DNA of 64,000 nt from Bacteroidales bacterium (GTDB lineage Bacteria; Bacteroidota; Bacteroidia; Bacteroidales; P3). Position 1 is the first letter of the stretch, and the number at the start of each line of letters is the position of its first letter. The stretch covers positions 1-64,000 of the forward strand of contig JAEEZY010000009.1 in NCBI GenBank assembly GCA_016292015.1. The letters are read 5' to 3'. Shown here in pieces: positions 23,694 through 34,250 of this stretch. The notes beneath the pieces were generated by a model, which did no database searches, was not told the origin of the DNA, and saw only the letters and a program-made list of their open reading frames with translations. Both the position numbers and the translations under genes were made by a program.

Positions 23694-24461
23694 ATGAAAA
23701 AGATTATTTATGTGCTTTTGGCACTTGCAGTTGTATCATTGTACTCATGCAAGAAAGAACCCATTGACGACTCGACTAACACCACAACCACCCCAGGAGG
23801 CACAAACACACCCGGAGGCGGGCAGGGAGGCGGAAACCAGGGTGGCAACGAACCCGGCGGTAATGAACCAGGTGGTAACGAACCCGGTGGCAACCAGCCG
23901 TCGGCAGCAGACTTTGTGGGCCTATGGAATATGGAACTTTACGGCAACTCGGTGGCACATGTCACGGTGACGGTTAATCCGATACTGAGCGGAGTGCTTT
24001 CGATGATAGGGCAAGAGGTGCCGTTCAACGATATGGACGAAGATGTGTCGTTTGCAGGTACGCCGATGACGCTGTCGATAGTGCAAGGGTCGGGCACCCA
24101 GATGACGGTGTCGGGCACGATAACTCTCGATTTAAACGAGCGGATGGGCATTGCGGTTGACCCGATGGATTTCTCGTTCAACACCACGGCGGTATATACC
24201 GAAACCGGCCTCATGATACAGAATGCCACGATAAGCGAGAGTGTCCCGTTTATGACGACGGGCACGATGGCGTTGGAAGGAACGATCAGCTTCGGTCAGC
24301 GGACAGGATTCCCGACAGACGGAGTGCTGGAGGTGACGCTGGCGTCTCTTGAAATCAACGGAACGGGGTCGTTGACGGTGCCGGTTATTGGACAGGAGAT
24401 ACCGAATGCGGCGACAGTGGCAGTGAATGGTACTCAGATGACGGCGCACGGCACAAAATAG
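23694..24461 (+). CDS. Lipoprotein with Gly/Asn/Pro repeat linker and beta-rich domain
   Basis: 255 residues. Lipobox 'LAVVSLYSCKKEPI' (Cys19). A low-complexity stalk follows with the pentapeptide G-G-N-E-P three times, then a beta-rich domain from ~70 ('FVGLWNMELYGNSVAHVTV', 'TQMTVSGTITLDLNERMG', 'TGTMALEGTISFGQRTG'). The fold recalls lipocalin-like 'GLW' lipoproteins, but I cannot name the family. The stalk is encoded by 15-bp tandem repeats and could vary in length by slippage. It has its own promoter and terminator, so it is a single-gene unit. Confidence 0.75.
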   Translation: MKKIIYVLLALAVVSLYSCKKEPIDDSTNTTTTPGGTNTPGGGQGGGNQGGNEPGGNEPGGNEPGGNQPSAADFVGLWNMELYGNSVAHVTVTVNPILSGVLSMIGQEVPFNDMDEDVSFAGTPMTLSIVQGSGTQMTVSGTITLDLNERMGIAVDPMDFSFNTTAVYTETGLMIQNATISESVPFMTTGTMALEGTISFGQRTGFPTDGVLEVTLASLEINGTGSLTVPVIGQEIPNAATVAVNGTQMTAHGTK

Positions 24462-24514
24462 CGCATGAAGATATATTCTCGTCAGGGGATAAGGAAGAAC
24501 TTTGACCCGACAAT

Positions 24515-24554
24515 AAGAAACGCTCACGGATACGTCCGTGAGCGTTTCTTTTCG
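24515..24554. terminator. Bidirectional terminator
   Basis: Perfect 16-bp stem (24515-24530 with 24535-24550), TACG loop, T/A-rich on both sides, between convergent genes (lipoprotein and metK). Confidence 0.92.
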
Positions 24555-24570
24555 TGTCGTTTGGCAAAGG

Positions 24571-25851
24571 TCAGAGTTTGAACTCTTTCTTGATTTTGTC
24601 AACATAGTCGAGCTCCTCCCAAGTGAAGAGCCTCACTGTGCGCTTCACTTTCTTGCCGTTCACTTCGAAGGTCTTGGTGACGGTTTTTGGGTCGCGCCCC
24701 ATGTGGCCGTAGCGGGCGGTCTCTTTGTATATGGGGTCTTTGAGGCCGAAACGCTGGACGATGGAGTATGGGCGCATGTCGAAGAGTTTGGATATGTGTT
24801 TGGCGATTTCGCCGTCGGTCATCTTGACATGGGCGGTGCCGTAGGTGTTGACGTAGAGTCCTACGGGTTCGGCCACGCCGATGGCGTAGGCGACCTGTAC
24901 GAGCACCTCGTCGCATAAGCCGGCGGCCACCATGTTTTTGGCGATATGGCGAGTGGCGTAGGCAGCCGAGCGGTCAACCTTGGATGAGTCTTTGCCCGAG
25001 AAGGCGCCGCCGCCGTGGGCACCGCGACCGCCGTAGGTATCGACGATTATCTTGCGTCCGGTGAGTCCGGTGTCGCCATGAGGGCCACCGATGACGAACT
25101 TGCCGGTTGGGTTGACGTGGAGTTTGTAGCCGTCGGGGTTCTTCTTGGCGTCATATACGCCTTTGGCGAAGAGTTTGCGGTTGGCAGCGGAGAGGCGTTT
25201 GAGTACGCGCGGGATGAGTATCTTCTCGATGTCGGCGCGAATTTTTTTGAGCATCACAGCCTCTTTGTCGAAGTCGTCGTGCTGGGTGGAGATGACGATG
25301 GCTTCGATACGTTCGGGCTTTCCGTTGTCGCTATATTGGACGGTTATCTGGCTCTTGGCGTCGGGTCGTAGGTAGGGCATGAGGTCGGTTTTCTTGCGGA
25401 TGTCGCTTAACTCGAGAAGGAAGATGTGCGCCAGCGTGATAGGCAGCGGCATGTACTCGGCTGTCTCGTTGCAGGCGTAACCGAACATCATGCCTTGGTC
25501 GCCAGCACCTTGGTCTTCTTTCTTCTTGCGCTCGACGCCTTGGTTGATGTCGCCCGACTGCTCATGGATGGTGGATATGACGCCGCACGACTCGGCTTCG
25601 AACTTGTATTCGCCTTTGGTGTAGCCGATTTCCTTGATGACGTCGCGGACGGTTTTCTGTATGTCCACGTAGGCTTCTGATTTTACTTCGCCGCTGACGA
25701 CGGCGAGGCCTGTGGTGACGAGGGTTTCGCAAGCAACTTTGGATTCAGGGTCCTGGTTGAGGAACTCGTCAAGGATGGCGTCGGAGATTTGGTCGGCCAC
25801 TTTGTCGGGATGGCCTTCGGAAACGGATTCGGATGTGAAAAAGTAACTCAT
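24571..25851 (-). CDS. metK: S-adenosylmethionine synthase
   Basis: 426 residues. '[20 protein letters not shown]' at the N-terminus holds the ATP-binding H; '[16 protein letters not shown]' and the glycine-rich '[19 protein letters not shown]' P-loop-like segment are the family signatures. It makes SAM from Met and ATP. Length is longer than the ~390 residues of the E. coli enzyme and suits Bacteroidota forms. A clear promoter lies 220 bp upstream, giving a ~210-nt leader with an ATATGCGA/TCGCATAT hairpin (25998-26017) and word repeats. I see no riboswitch consensus that I can name. Confidence 0.97.
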   Translation of the reverse strand: MSYFFTSESVSEGHPDKVADQISDAILDEFLNQDPESKVACETLVTTGLAVVSGEVKSEAYVDIQKTVRDVIKEIGYTKGEYKFEAESCGVISTIHEQSGDINQGVERKKKEDQGAGDQGMMFGYACNETAEYMPLPITLAHIFLLELSDIRKKTDLMPYLRPDAKSQITVQYSDNGKPERIEAIVISTQHDDFDKEAVMLKKIRADIEKILIPRVLKRLSAANRKLFAKGVYDAKKNPDGYKLHVNPTGKFVIGGPHGDTGLTGRKIIVDTYGGRGAHGGGAFSGKDSSKVDRSAAYATRHIAKNMVAAGLCDEVLVQVAYAIGVAEPVGLYVNTYGTAHVKMTDGEIAKHISKLFDMRPYSIVQRFGLKDPIYKETARYGHMGRDPKTVTKTFEVNGKKVKRTVRLFTWEELDYVDKIKKEFKL

Positions 25852-26070
25852 AGTGTTAATGTTTGAATGTTTGATTGCTTGAATGCTTGAGTTTTTAATG
25901 ATACATAGTTCGCTAACGGTTTTGCCGTTGACGTGATAAATGCGGAAAATAAGTGGGGATTGAAACTAATGTGTTTAGCATTTTTTTCGCAGGCGTGATA
26001 TGCGATATGTCGCATATAATCAGCTTGCTGTGGTTGCAATCATTACAAATCTGTCCACATTTATGATTTG

Positions 26071-26100
26071 CAAATATAGCAAATAAATTCGAATGGACAA
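26071..26100 (-). promoter_or_regulatory. metK promoter
   Basis: Minus strand TTG (26100-26098), 19 bp, TATATTTG (26078-26071). Full match to the Bacteroidota -33/-7 pattern. Confidence 0.8.
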
Positions 26101-26163
26101 AAAAGAAAAAGACAATTATTGCGAAAATGTACATTGCGTTGTATGACTTTTGTAGGTACTTGG

Positions 26164-26251
26164 TAGGAGTTAGGTGGGAGTTAGATAGGAGTTAGATAGG
26201 AGTTAGATGGGAGTTAAGTGATAGGTAGATGATAGGCAAATGATAGGCAAT
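26164..26251. repeat. Tandem array, 8 x 11 bp (TAGGAGTTAGA to TGATAGGCAAT)
   Basis: Eight exact 11-bp steps: five (T)(A/G)GGAGTTA units grading into three TGATAGG(T/C)(A)nn units. It lies between the divergent promoters of metK and the beta-barrel gene. Confidence 0.95.
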
Positions 26252-26342
26252 TGGGAAATGGAAGATGGTTCGTTCAGGTTCGTGGTATTGTCTTGCTTGG
26301 ATGTTGAAAATCACACGATAATTTTAAAAAATCAGTGGGAGT

Positions 26343-26373
26343 TTTGGAAGTTTAAGATTTTTTTGTATTTTTG
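26343..26373 (+). promoter_or_regulatory. Promoter of the large envelope-protein cluster
   Basis: TTTG (26343-26346), 19 bp, TATTTTTG (26366-26373), 70 bp before the first gene. Probably drives the three genes to 36440, since no terminator is seen between them. Confidence 0.8.
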
Positions 26374-26443
26374 TTTCGTATGTTCTGTGGGCATTATGCT
26401 CTAGGGAACGATATAGTGTATTGGTAACGAGACTATTATAATA

Positions 26444-28480
26444 ATGACAGTGGATTTAAAGAGGTTTATTATAGCCGCATGCGCGGTGTTGGCGACGGTT
26501 GTATCGGGCGGTCGCGCGCTGGCGCAGGAGACAATTTCGTTTCAGGATTCTTACACGAAGAAGATGCAGTCGTTTCTGGCATCTGACCCGCTGGTGATTA
26601 CGGGAACGCTAGGGGCGGACCTGAGTGCGCAGTGGGCGACGGACGACGAATACACGGCGAGCCCGTTGGCGTTGGCTATGTATGCAAACATCAACCTGAA
26701 GATTTACAACTTCACGTTGCCTATCCATTTCAACTTCATGGATGTGAGTTTTGTGAACTTTGCCGATGAGATGAAAAGGGCGACGTTTCCGAAGCCGACG
26801 GTGTCGATAGGTATGACGCCTACGATTGGAAACTGGAAGTTCCACTTGGGATTCAGCACGATGACGTTCTCGAAATATACTTACAGCGGACTCCAGTTCT
26901 TAGGTCTTGGATTTGAGTATCAGGGCAAACTGCTGAGGTTGGGAGGATTCGGCGGTACGCTGAAGAGGCCGACGAGGTACAGAGAGCTGGACAGGAGAAG
27001 TGCATTCCAGAGGTATATAGACGATTTGATGGGTTTGTCGGTGTATGACGACACGCCGCAGTTCAGGAGGAATGCGATAGGTGCGAGAATCGGTGTGGGA
27101 AACAAGAAGAACTACTTTGATGTGATGTTCCTGAAGGCGAAGGACGACATAAACTCGCTGGATTCGATTATACCGTATTACGGCGAAATGGTTTACAGGG
27201 ACTCGGTGATACAGGCCAAGGAGAACATGGCAGTGGGTGCCGCTTTGAAGGTGCAGCCGTGGAAGTGGATGGTGTTCACGGCGAACGGAGCGATGAGTGT
27301 CTATACGAACGACATCACGGATCCTGCGCTGAGCATCAGCGGTACGGTGAGCAGTCTTGGAGGGAACGCTGACGGGAACGACAGGATAAAACGGTTTGAC
27401 AAATTGTTGACGGCGTTGAACAAGAGCAAATTGTACACGGTGAGGGGCAACACTCAGGTGGCGCTTGCCGGAGACGCTGCACTGAAGCTGACGTTTGAAA
27501 AGTTCTCAATAGGGGCTGACTACAAAATCATAGGTCCGAATTATAAGTCGCTTGGAATCATGTCGTCGCAGCAGAATCTGCAGAGTGCGGGTGGAAATGC
27601 GTCGGTGACGATGTTCAAGGGGCATGCAACGTTGAATCTGTCAGGTATGGCGCAGATAGACAACCTGAACAAACTGCAGAAATTCACGAACAAGATTTTC
27701 ACATACAACGGAAGTGTGAGTTCGACGATAGGCGACTATGTTGGATTGGCGATGTCGGCCAACGTGGTGCAGCAGAAGCAGGCGAACGGTGTGCAGGAGC
27801 TCGACCCGACGAAGGCGGTGAACCAGCTGACCTATACGGCCAACATGACACCGTCGGTGAACTTCTACACAGAGAACTCTCATACTGTAAACCTGAACTT
27901 TAACATGGTGGAGACGAAAAACCTGAACAAGAAGGCCTCGTCGGACAACGACTCGCGGACGATAACGGTGGGAGCCGGATATGAGGTGTCGTTTGACGCG
28001 CTGAACCTGATTGTGAACGGATCGTATGACTATGGCATTTCGAACAGTAAGTATAGCGTGTACAACTCGCATACGCTCGGCTATGGATTGACATACCAGA
28101 TAGTGGATGCTGCGAGAGTTAAGTTGGGTATGACGTTCGCTGGTTCGGTGGCGTATAACGACATCAAGGAACAGGGCGACATTTCGGATTTGGAGAGCAT
28201 CGAAGGGAAGATGGGGTATGTGACGAAGAACACCTACACAATATCGGAGATGCAGGAGTTCACGTTCAGCAATATGCTGGCGTTCACGTTGGACACGAAG
28301 ACGGGCCACAGTGTGTCGCTGTCGGGATCGTTGACTAACATGAGCAACAGGGAGTTGATAGCGCAGGTGGTGAGCACCTCGCTGCAGGCGACTGTGTCGC
28401 TGGGTTACAGTTACTCATTTGCCAAGAAGATAATCAAAAAGAGGACGAACAAGGGTGCGAGACTGGAAGAGGATTTGTAG
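26444..28480 (+). CDS. Outer-membrane beta-barrel protein, first gene of the giant-protein cluster
   Basis: 678 residues. Signal peptide ('VVSGGRALAQETI'). The mature protein alternates polar and hydrophobic residues throughout, with strands such as 'NWKFHLGFSTMTF', 'LLRLGGFGGTLKR' and 'LQATVSLGYSYSFAKK', and has no plug or peptidoglycan-binding motif. I read it as a barrel of 20 or more strands and do not recognise a named family. The basic C-terminal tail ('KKIIKKRTNKGARLEEDL') follows the last strand, unlike classical porins that end in F. Position before a 1882-residue secreted protein suggests an anchor or export partner for it. Function unknown. Confidence 0.75.
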   Translation: MTVDLKRFIIAACAVLATVVSGGRALAQETISFQDSYTKKMQSFLASDPLVITGTLGADLSAQWATDDEYTASPLALAMYANINLKIYNFTLPIHFNFMDVSFVNFADEMKRATFPKPTVSIGMTPTIGNWKFHLGFSTMTFSKYTYSGLQFLGLGFEYQGKLLRLGGFGGTLKRPTRYRELDRRSAFQRYIDDLMGLSVYDDTPQFRRNAIGARIGVGNKKNYFDVMFLKAKDDINSLDSIIPYYGEMVYRDSVIQAKENMAVGAALKVQPWKWMVFTANGAMSVYTNDITDPALSISGTVSSLGGNADGNDRIKRFDKLLTALNKSKLYTVRGNTQVALAGDAALKLTFEKFSIGADYKIIGPNYKSLGIMSSQQNLQSAGGNASVTMFKGHATLNLSGMAQIDNLNKLQKFTNKIFTYNGSVSSTIGDYVGLAMSANVVQQKQANGVQELDPTKAVNQLTYTANMTPSVNFYTENSHTVNLNFNMVETKNLNKKASSDNDSRTITVGAGYEVSFDALNLIVNGSYDYGISNSKYSVYNSHTLGYGLTYQIVDAARVKLGMTFAGSVAYNDIKEQGDISDLESIEGKMGYVTKNTYTISEMQEFTFSNMLAFTLDTKTGHSVSLSGSLTNMSNRELIAQVVSTSLQATVSLGYSYSFAKKIIKKRTNKGARLEEDL

Positions 28481-28542
28481 CGGGGTTGAGGCATAAACAG
28501 ATGAATTTTGAATATATTAAGTCGGACAATAAAACAAGCATT

Positions 28543-31500
28543 ATGAAAATAAAACGTATCTGGTTGATTATGGCGTTGCTGTTCTCCATGGAGGCAGTCA
28601 TGGCGCAAGGGGAGATGCAGGTGTCGCTGACAAGGGCGACGGCTGCTCCGTTCCCGTCATCGGCTATGGCGTACTACAACAACCCTATGAATTATTTCAA
28701 TCTGACCATCACGCCGATGGACGGACGAGCACACGACGTGTTCATCTCGATGACGCTGTCGTCGGACGCGACCACGACGAAGATTTGGACGGACGACCGA
28801 TTTGTTGGCACGATGCCCAAAATCAACATCCCTTCGATGGGTAAGAGGATAGGAAGCACCGAGTTCGTGCAGCATTTCTATCGCCGACTGAACACCAACT
28901 TGTCGGAGTCCTACCGCGGGGTCAGCGATCTGACTCTTCCCGAGGGCACGTATAACATCTGCATTGAGGTGCACGACTACTTCGATACAGCGCGTGTGCT
29001 TGGCAGCAACTGTATGAATTTTGACATCTGCTACAACGGATTGGCACCTGAGTTGACGTCGCCGAACCTGACGCCTTCAACTTCGGGCGGCTATGACAAG
29101 CTGGTGCCTTCGAAGAAGACAAACTTCGCATGGACAGGTGTGTCGAGTAGCTGTTTCGAACCGAATGCATTCGAATATGTGATACAGTTCGTGGAGGTGT
29201 ATCCTGGCCAGAACGTGCAGGAAGCGGTGGACAACAATCCAGTGCTGACTGCGTTGGATTGCGGACGCCGTACGTTCTTCACTTTTGACTATCAGACGAA
29301 TCCGTACCTGAAGCTGGACAGCGGCGGAGTGTATGCGGTGACGGTGGAAGCTGTACCATCGGATCCAGACCGAGTGGTGAATCTGAGCAATGATGGTAAG
29401 AGCCAGTATATGGTGTTTGTGTGGTGTGGACCGAATACGAGCGGAATAGGAGGCTCAGCCAAAGGTTCGTCGGGTGGCAGTGGAGGCGGCTCGACCACAG
29501 GCAATGGAGATGGGGTGACTGACACGAAGGTTACAATGCGTGACAACAAATCGGCTGTGTTGCGTACGTTGAGAAAACCCAATATTGTGAATCCGAGGCC
29601 GTTCGCAACGGTGGATGGCAACGGAGCGTTGAGTGTGTCGGCTACGTCGGTAAGCGGAGACTCGGTGAGCAAGGCTGACTATGTGATTTCACTCTATGAG
29701 TATGTGGGAGACACGTCGGTGTCGATGTCACGTCCCCCTCTGAAGCAGACGGCCCTTACCAATGTGACAGCACACGACGGTAACCCGATGGAGATGGTCA
29801 GCGATTGGTCAGCGGATTTGGTGAAAGGAAACCAGTACATGGTGACTTTGAAGTCGGATGTAACTTTCAGATACAGCAACACCTACCGTATCAGGAAAGT
29901 GGAATTCATAGACAGATTCCCCGAGATAAACCGTTATGACTCGGTTGTGGTGGTGGACGGTCACACGGATATGACAAGCGTGTCGATATTCAAGTGGGGC
30001 GCTGGCGCTGATGACTACAACGTGCTGACGCCGGCAGAGATAGTGAATGTCGGAAAGGGTGTAGGAAACGGCGGCGTGATTAAGATTAAGAAGAACGAAT
30101 TGAGAAAGATAGTTTGGAAAGAGGCAAAGTTTGATGGAAACCACTCTGATTTGATAGTATATGATGTTTATGTGTATGAAGAAGGCAATGGTGCGAACCC
30201 GATATTCGAAAAGACCGGCATAGAAAGGACTAACGTAGATGTGGACGACCTCACTTCAAAAGTGCTTGCCGGACATACATACAAGGTTATAGTGAGAGCC
30301 AGAATGTATTACGACCAGGTTGGGTCAGAGAACGGGGTGGATTCGAGAGCTGTGATGTTCAAGGTGGAATCGTCGAGCGAGTCGTCATACAATATGATTG
30401 ACGAGGTGTTCCGAATAAAGGGCGGAATGCTTTTTGATGAAGAACCGACAGAATATGTGATGCGAGGACGCACTGCAATGGCCCCGATTGTGGAAGAGAC
30501 CACAGCGCCCGACAGTGCAAAGATGAGTTTCGAGATAGGCGGGAAGGACCATAACGGGAACGCAAGGAAGATAAGCGTTTACCGGGGTTTTAAGTCGGAC
30601 CGTCTCATCAATGCAGCGAAAGGCTCGGAGTCGAACGGTGAGAAATATCATCTGTCGGCTCAGCTGGACATGTTCACCATTGAAGGTGAGCTGTCGCAGT
30701 TGCCTTCGGGCGGATGGGGCGGTCCTGCAAAGGTTACGATAATGGACGGCGTCACTGCTACGATGAATGTGGCGTTCGGAACGGCAAAGGATGGCAAAGG
30801 CGAGCGGTTTGACTGGTGGTATATGTACGGGGCGGAGCAGTATGGCGAGACGAAAAAAGTGGGAGCATTGAGATGCGGCGGTTTTGGAGGAGTGTATGCG
30901 TACAACATGACGATTGACAATACAGCATTTCTAAACAAGACTGCAAAGGAGCTGGCTACGGGCAGTTATGTCGGAGTGAGATTCACTCCTAAGAAGAACA
31001 GCTGGGTGGCCAAAGGCGGTATGCAGATGTCGCTTGAAAATAAGGAGCTGCTTGATGCATACGGAACTGTGGTGTTGGCGATGGAGAACGAACATTTTTC
31101 GAGGCTGTATGTAGATATGGGGGAAGAAAAACTGTCGGCTAGCAACAACCTGATGGAGAGAGGATGTCAAAAGATATTTGCATACGAGATTACTCGCGAC
31201 AACCATGTACTGCACTTGGTTCAACTGCCAGCCGGGGTGAACCATGAGTTTATTTATTCAGGTACTATAAGAGACGGTGAATCGGTGAATGTGGGGTTTA
31301 ATGGGAACTCCATTGCTGAGAAGCACACAGCAGACGGCATGTTTGTCGCCATGGATATCGAGACGTGGAGAAACGGAGGTGACGCGCAGAGCGGGGTGAA
31401 GGTGAAAGGGGCGGATGGAAAGACTGTGAAGGTCGGCAACGGAGAAGTGAGTGACTTGACGATAGCAGAAGGCAAAAGGCAGCTGCCAGAATCATATAAG

Positions 31501-34191
31501 CTGGACAAGGAACTGCAGTCGGCCTTGCCAAGTGCTGCGAAGTCGGAAGCAATGCAGATGAAGGCCAAGACATCGGTGACATACGAAGTGAAAGAATCGG
31601 GCAAGAAAGAAGGACTCGTCATGACGGATGTGAAGGTAGAGTCGGATATGAGGTCGGGAGAGGCATTGCTTAATGGGGAACTTGGAGCAAGACTTCAATT
31701 GTCTGAGCCGTATGTGAATGTATCGATGGCGCAGAGCGTCACAGGAGCTGAGGTCGAGAAAGACGCAAACCATGAACTGAAGAACGTGGAGGCGCAGACA
31801 AAGGCAAGAATTAAAACTGAAGATGGCGATTTTGAATTCTTCAAGGATGTCGATTTTTCGGGTAACGAAAATGCGACGTCCAAGGTGTCGCCATTTGGCA
31901 AGTGCGAGTTTGAAACAGAACTTCCGCTTACCCATAAGGAGAAAGGCAAGAAGGCTGTTGTCAAAGATGTGATGATAGCATCGCAAAAGGATGACGGGAC
32001 GCTGGAAGCGCGACGTTTTTGCGTTGTGGCTGGCAACGGACAGGATGACGTCAGATACAGTTATGAAAAAGAGTCCGACAAGGTGTCGGTGGAAGGTGCC
32101 GGTGGCGGCTTTTCCTCGGGCGAGAGAAACGAGCTGGTGTTGAATGCAAACTTGTATGAAAAGCGTCACGGACAGAATGGATATGACGACCGCGAGGTGG
32201 ATGTCTATACAGGTAGAAGCGGTGTGCCGATGAAGGAAGACGCTGTCAGTTGGGGTAAGCCGATAATCGGAGGACAGGTGCAGGATGTTGTTGCGCGGAA
32301 GTCTATCAGCTTTGTTGCCGATGAGGCTCCCTGCACGTTGGCGGACCAGGTGCTTTTTACATGGCCCTACAACGGTGACCCGTTTGTGCCGTGCGACGAG
32401 CTGGATTCAGCGTGCTACATTTTTATTAAACAGAACCGAGACGACATTTTCAGTCCGGAGCGTTTACGCAAGGAGGGGAAGGCACTCAGGGTTTTCCTTG
32501 TCAATCAGGAGAAGGGACATACGCAGGCGGTGATATGCAGGTATGAGTATTATGCCACAAGCAAGAGTAATGCCGATGCGGTACCATATATAAAGGTGTA
32601 TATGCCTAAAAGTGTGTATAAGGTGAAGAATGCAAGCGGCACTTTCTCGCCCTGTTTGGTGTCGATGATGGTGGTCGATACGGTGGAATACGCAAAGGCA
32701 TACGAAGAATTCAACCGTAAGGCCGTCTATACAGGAGAACCCGTGTCACAGTATGCGGTGTCTCGTCAATCGGGCATCCCGGTTTACGACCTTTATTTCA
32801 GGCTTGACCACATGTATCCGACATACAAGACGTTGATGGATACGATATCGTCAGAGTCAGCGAGAATAGGACAGGGGATAGGCTTTGGGGCCGACAAGGT
32901 GACGATTGACCCATCGAACGCCGTCATCACTTCGGAGCTTTCGGTTATAAATCTCAACCGTTATTTCGCTTTCAGGAACAGGTCATACTTGTTCGACAGT
33001 TACAAGCCTGACAATCCCAACCAGTATGCCACAGGGGTGGTGTTGCCACCGATAGCGGTGCTGGCTGTGAACGGAAAACAGACGATAGACGACTTCTACA
33101 ATACGCACATACCAGAGTGGATGTCTGTACACGAGTCATTCTACTACCAGTATGCCCATCTTCTTTATTTCCAACAGAAGGCCAAATGGGTGGTGCTGGA
33201 AGACAAACCTATACTCTACGACCCTACGGTTATGGTGACAGACCTTTCGATGCTTGCACCAGCGTCGATGCGTGTGTCGAAACAGCATGGCGGGTTCGCT
33301 TCAATGACAGAAAAAGAACTTGAGGATATTTTCACGCTGGGGAACACGGTGGACAGAGGCAATTTAAGCCCACTACACTCGACATACTGGTTCCATGAGG
33401 GAACACAGATGCGCGACGCTTACGACTGGTGTCTGCCAGCCTTGATGCAGGTGAGCAGCGATCAGGTGCAGCGCGTTAACGCTACGCACTTCATCTCGAA
33501 CAATCATATCAAGTCGTCTGCATTTGTAAAAGAAAAACCGGTGATATGCATAAAGGATGTGGTGTCGCCGGCCATTATGAAGGAGAACAAAGTGTTTGCA
33601 TCTTTCTTTGCGCAGATACGTTCATATGCAGAGTGGTTTGCCAATCTTGACGACAAGGACAAGAGCGAGGTGAGAGAGTCGCTTTACACCTATGATAGAA
33701 CCAAGAGCACACTACCTATTGTCAAGACGTTATATCTCACGATGGAAGCCCCGTTTACGCTGCCTAAGGCTTCGTTGGTTACGGCATACGACAGTTGGTC
33801 TAATGCTTTCTCGCAGTTCAAGAGCCGCGACTATTGGTTCGACAACTGGCTGCGCACCAATGCCGTTGCCTCGTATCCCGGTGTGAAGCCTGCCTGGTCG
33901 TCGCCATGGCTGGCATCAAGCTTCAGCCCTGTAAACACCTTCCAGTACAAGCAGGCAAGCCGCAGGGCCGAATACCGCAACTATGTGGTCAACCCCTACT
34001 ATCTGACGGTGAAAGGCAATGAGAGTTCGTTCCTCAACACCGTGTTCGGCATCTGCCACGAGGTGCAGAACGGAGAGCAGCAGACGTTGCACCACAATGC
34101 CTCTGCCGATGTCAGAATATCGATACATGTGCCTTACAACAAGGCGGTGAAGAATTATATTTCGCCCGACATGAAGTTTGTCAATCCGTGA
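28543..34191 (+). CDS. Giant (1882-residue) TANFOR-like envelope protein
   Basis: Start at ATG 28543 because 'MKIKRIWLIMALLFSMEA' is a signal peptide ending at 'VMAQG'; an upstream ATG adds 19 hydrophilic residues. Residues ~22-165 resemble the TANFOR domain (named from Tannerella forsythia surface proteins): 'YYNNPMNYFNLTITPMDGRA' and 'LTLPEGTYNICIEVHDYFDT' with the paired Cys ('GSNCMNFDICYNG'). Then an FnIII-like segment, a Gly/Ser linker (~295-320), and a long region rich in charged residues with no family I know. The C-terminal 600 residues have many aromatic segments ('SFYYQYAHLLYFQQKAKWVV'). No T9SS sorting domain is visible, so it may stay periplasmic or attach through the barrel partner. 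The gap to the next gene is 59 bp. Confidence 0.72.
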   Translation: MKIKRIWLIMALLFSMEAVMAQGEMQVSLTRATAAPFPSSAMAYYNNPMNYFNLTITPMDGRAHDVFISMTLSSDATTTKIWTDDRFVGTMPKINIPSMGKRIGSTEFVQHFYRRLNTNLSESYRGVSDLTLPEGTYNICIEVHDYFDTARVLGSNCMNFDICYNGLAPELTSPNLTPSTSGGYDKLVPSKKTNFAWTGVSSSCFEPNAFEYVIQFVEVYPGQNVQEAVDNNPVLTALDCGRRTFFTFDYQTNPYLKLDSGGVYAVTVEAVPSDPDRVVNLSNDGKSQYMVFVWCGPNTSGIGGSAKGSSGGSGGGSTTGNGDGVTDTKVTMRDNKSAVLRTLRKPNIVNPRPFATVDGNGALSVSATSVSGDSVSKADYVISLYEYVGDTSVSMSRPPLKQTALTNVTAHDGNPMEMVSDWSADLVKGNQYMVTLKSDVTFRYSNTYRIRKVEFIDRFPEINRYDSVVVVDGHTDMTSVSIFKWGAGADDYNVLTPAEIVNVGKGVGNGGVIKIKKNELRKIVWKEAKFDGNHSDLIVYDVYVYEEGNGANPIFEKTGIERTNVDVDDLTSKVLAGHTYKVIVRARMYYDQVGSENGVDSRAVMFKVESSSESSYNMIDEVFRIKGGMLFDEEPTEYVMRGRTAMAPIVEETTAPDSAKMSFEIGGKDHNGNARKISVYRGFKSDRLINAAKGSESNGEKYHLSAQLDMFTIEGELSQLPSGGWGGPAKVTIMDGVTATMNVAFGTAKDGKGERFDWWYMYGAEQYGETKKVGALRCGGFGGVYAYNMTIDNTAFLNKTAKELATGSYVGVRFTPKKNSWVAKGGMQMSLENKELLDAYGTVVLAMENEHFSRLYVDMGEEKLSASNNLMERGCQKIFAYEITRDNHVLHLVQLPAGVNHEFIYSGTIRDGESVNVGFNGNSIAEKHTADGMFVAMDIETWRNGGDAQSGVKVKGADGKTVKVGNGEVSDLTIAEGKRQLPESYKLDKELQSALPSAAKSEAMQMKAKTSVTYEVKESGKKEGLVMTDVKVESDMRSGEALLNGELGARLQLSEPYVNVSMAQSVTGAEVEKDANHELKNVEAQTKARIKTEDGDFEFFKDVDFSGNENATSKVSPFGKCEFETELPLTHKEKGKKAVVKDVMIASQKDDGTLEARRFCVVAGNGQDDVRYSYEKESDKVSVEGAGGGFSSGERNELVLNANLYEKRHGQNGYDDREVDVYTGRSGVPMKEDAVSWGKPIIGGQVQDVVARKSISFVADEAPCTLADQVLFTWPYNGDPFVPCDELDSACYIFIKQNRDDIFSPERLRKEGKALRVFLVNQEKGHTQAVICRYEYYATSKSNADAVPYIKVYMPKSVYKVKNASGTFSPCLVSMMVVDTVEYAKAYEEFNRKAVYTGEPVSQYAVSRQSGIPVYDLYFRLDHMYPTYKTLMDTISSESARIGQGIGFGADKVTIDPSNAVITSELSVINLNRYFAFRNRSYLFDSYKPDNPNQYATGVVLPPIAVLAVNGKQTIDDFYNTHIPEWMSVHESFYYQYAHLLYFQQKAKWVVLEDKPILYDPTVMVTDLSMLAPASMRVSKQHGGFASMTEKELEDIFTLGNTVDRGNLSPLHSTYWFHEGTQMRDAYDWCLPALMQVSSDQVQRVNATHFISNNHIKSSAFVKEKPVICIKDVVSPAIMKENKVFASFFAQIRSYAEWFANLDDKDKSEVRESLYTYDRTKSTLPIVKTLYLTMEAPFTLPKASLVTAYDSWSNAFSQFKSRDYWFDNWLRTNAVASYPGVKPAWSSPWLASSFSPVNTFQYKQASRRAEYRNYVVNPYYLTVKGNESSFLNTVFGICHEVQNGEQQTLHHNASADVRISIHVPYNKAVKNYISPDMKFVNP

Positions 34192-34250
34192 TTTCATAAG
34201 ACAAACAGTCAAATACTCTATTTTTTGAGAACCACTATTGAAAGAAAATC

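Larger units (their letters stand above)
25852..26443. other. Divergent intergenic region with leader, promoters and an 11-bp array
   Basis: From left: GTTTGAATGTTTGATTG word repeats next to the metK start (25856-25895), a CGCTAACGGTTTTGCCG block (25911-25927), the hairpin 25998-26017, the metK promoter, the 11-bp array 26164-26251 and the promoter of the beta-barrel gene. No gene seen. Confidence 0.7.

Noticed and set aside
25852-26070. SAM riboswitch in the metK leader
   Set aside because: Hairpins are present, but I could not match any known SAM-sensing consensus, and part of the leader is word repeats.
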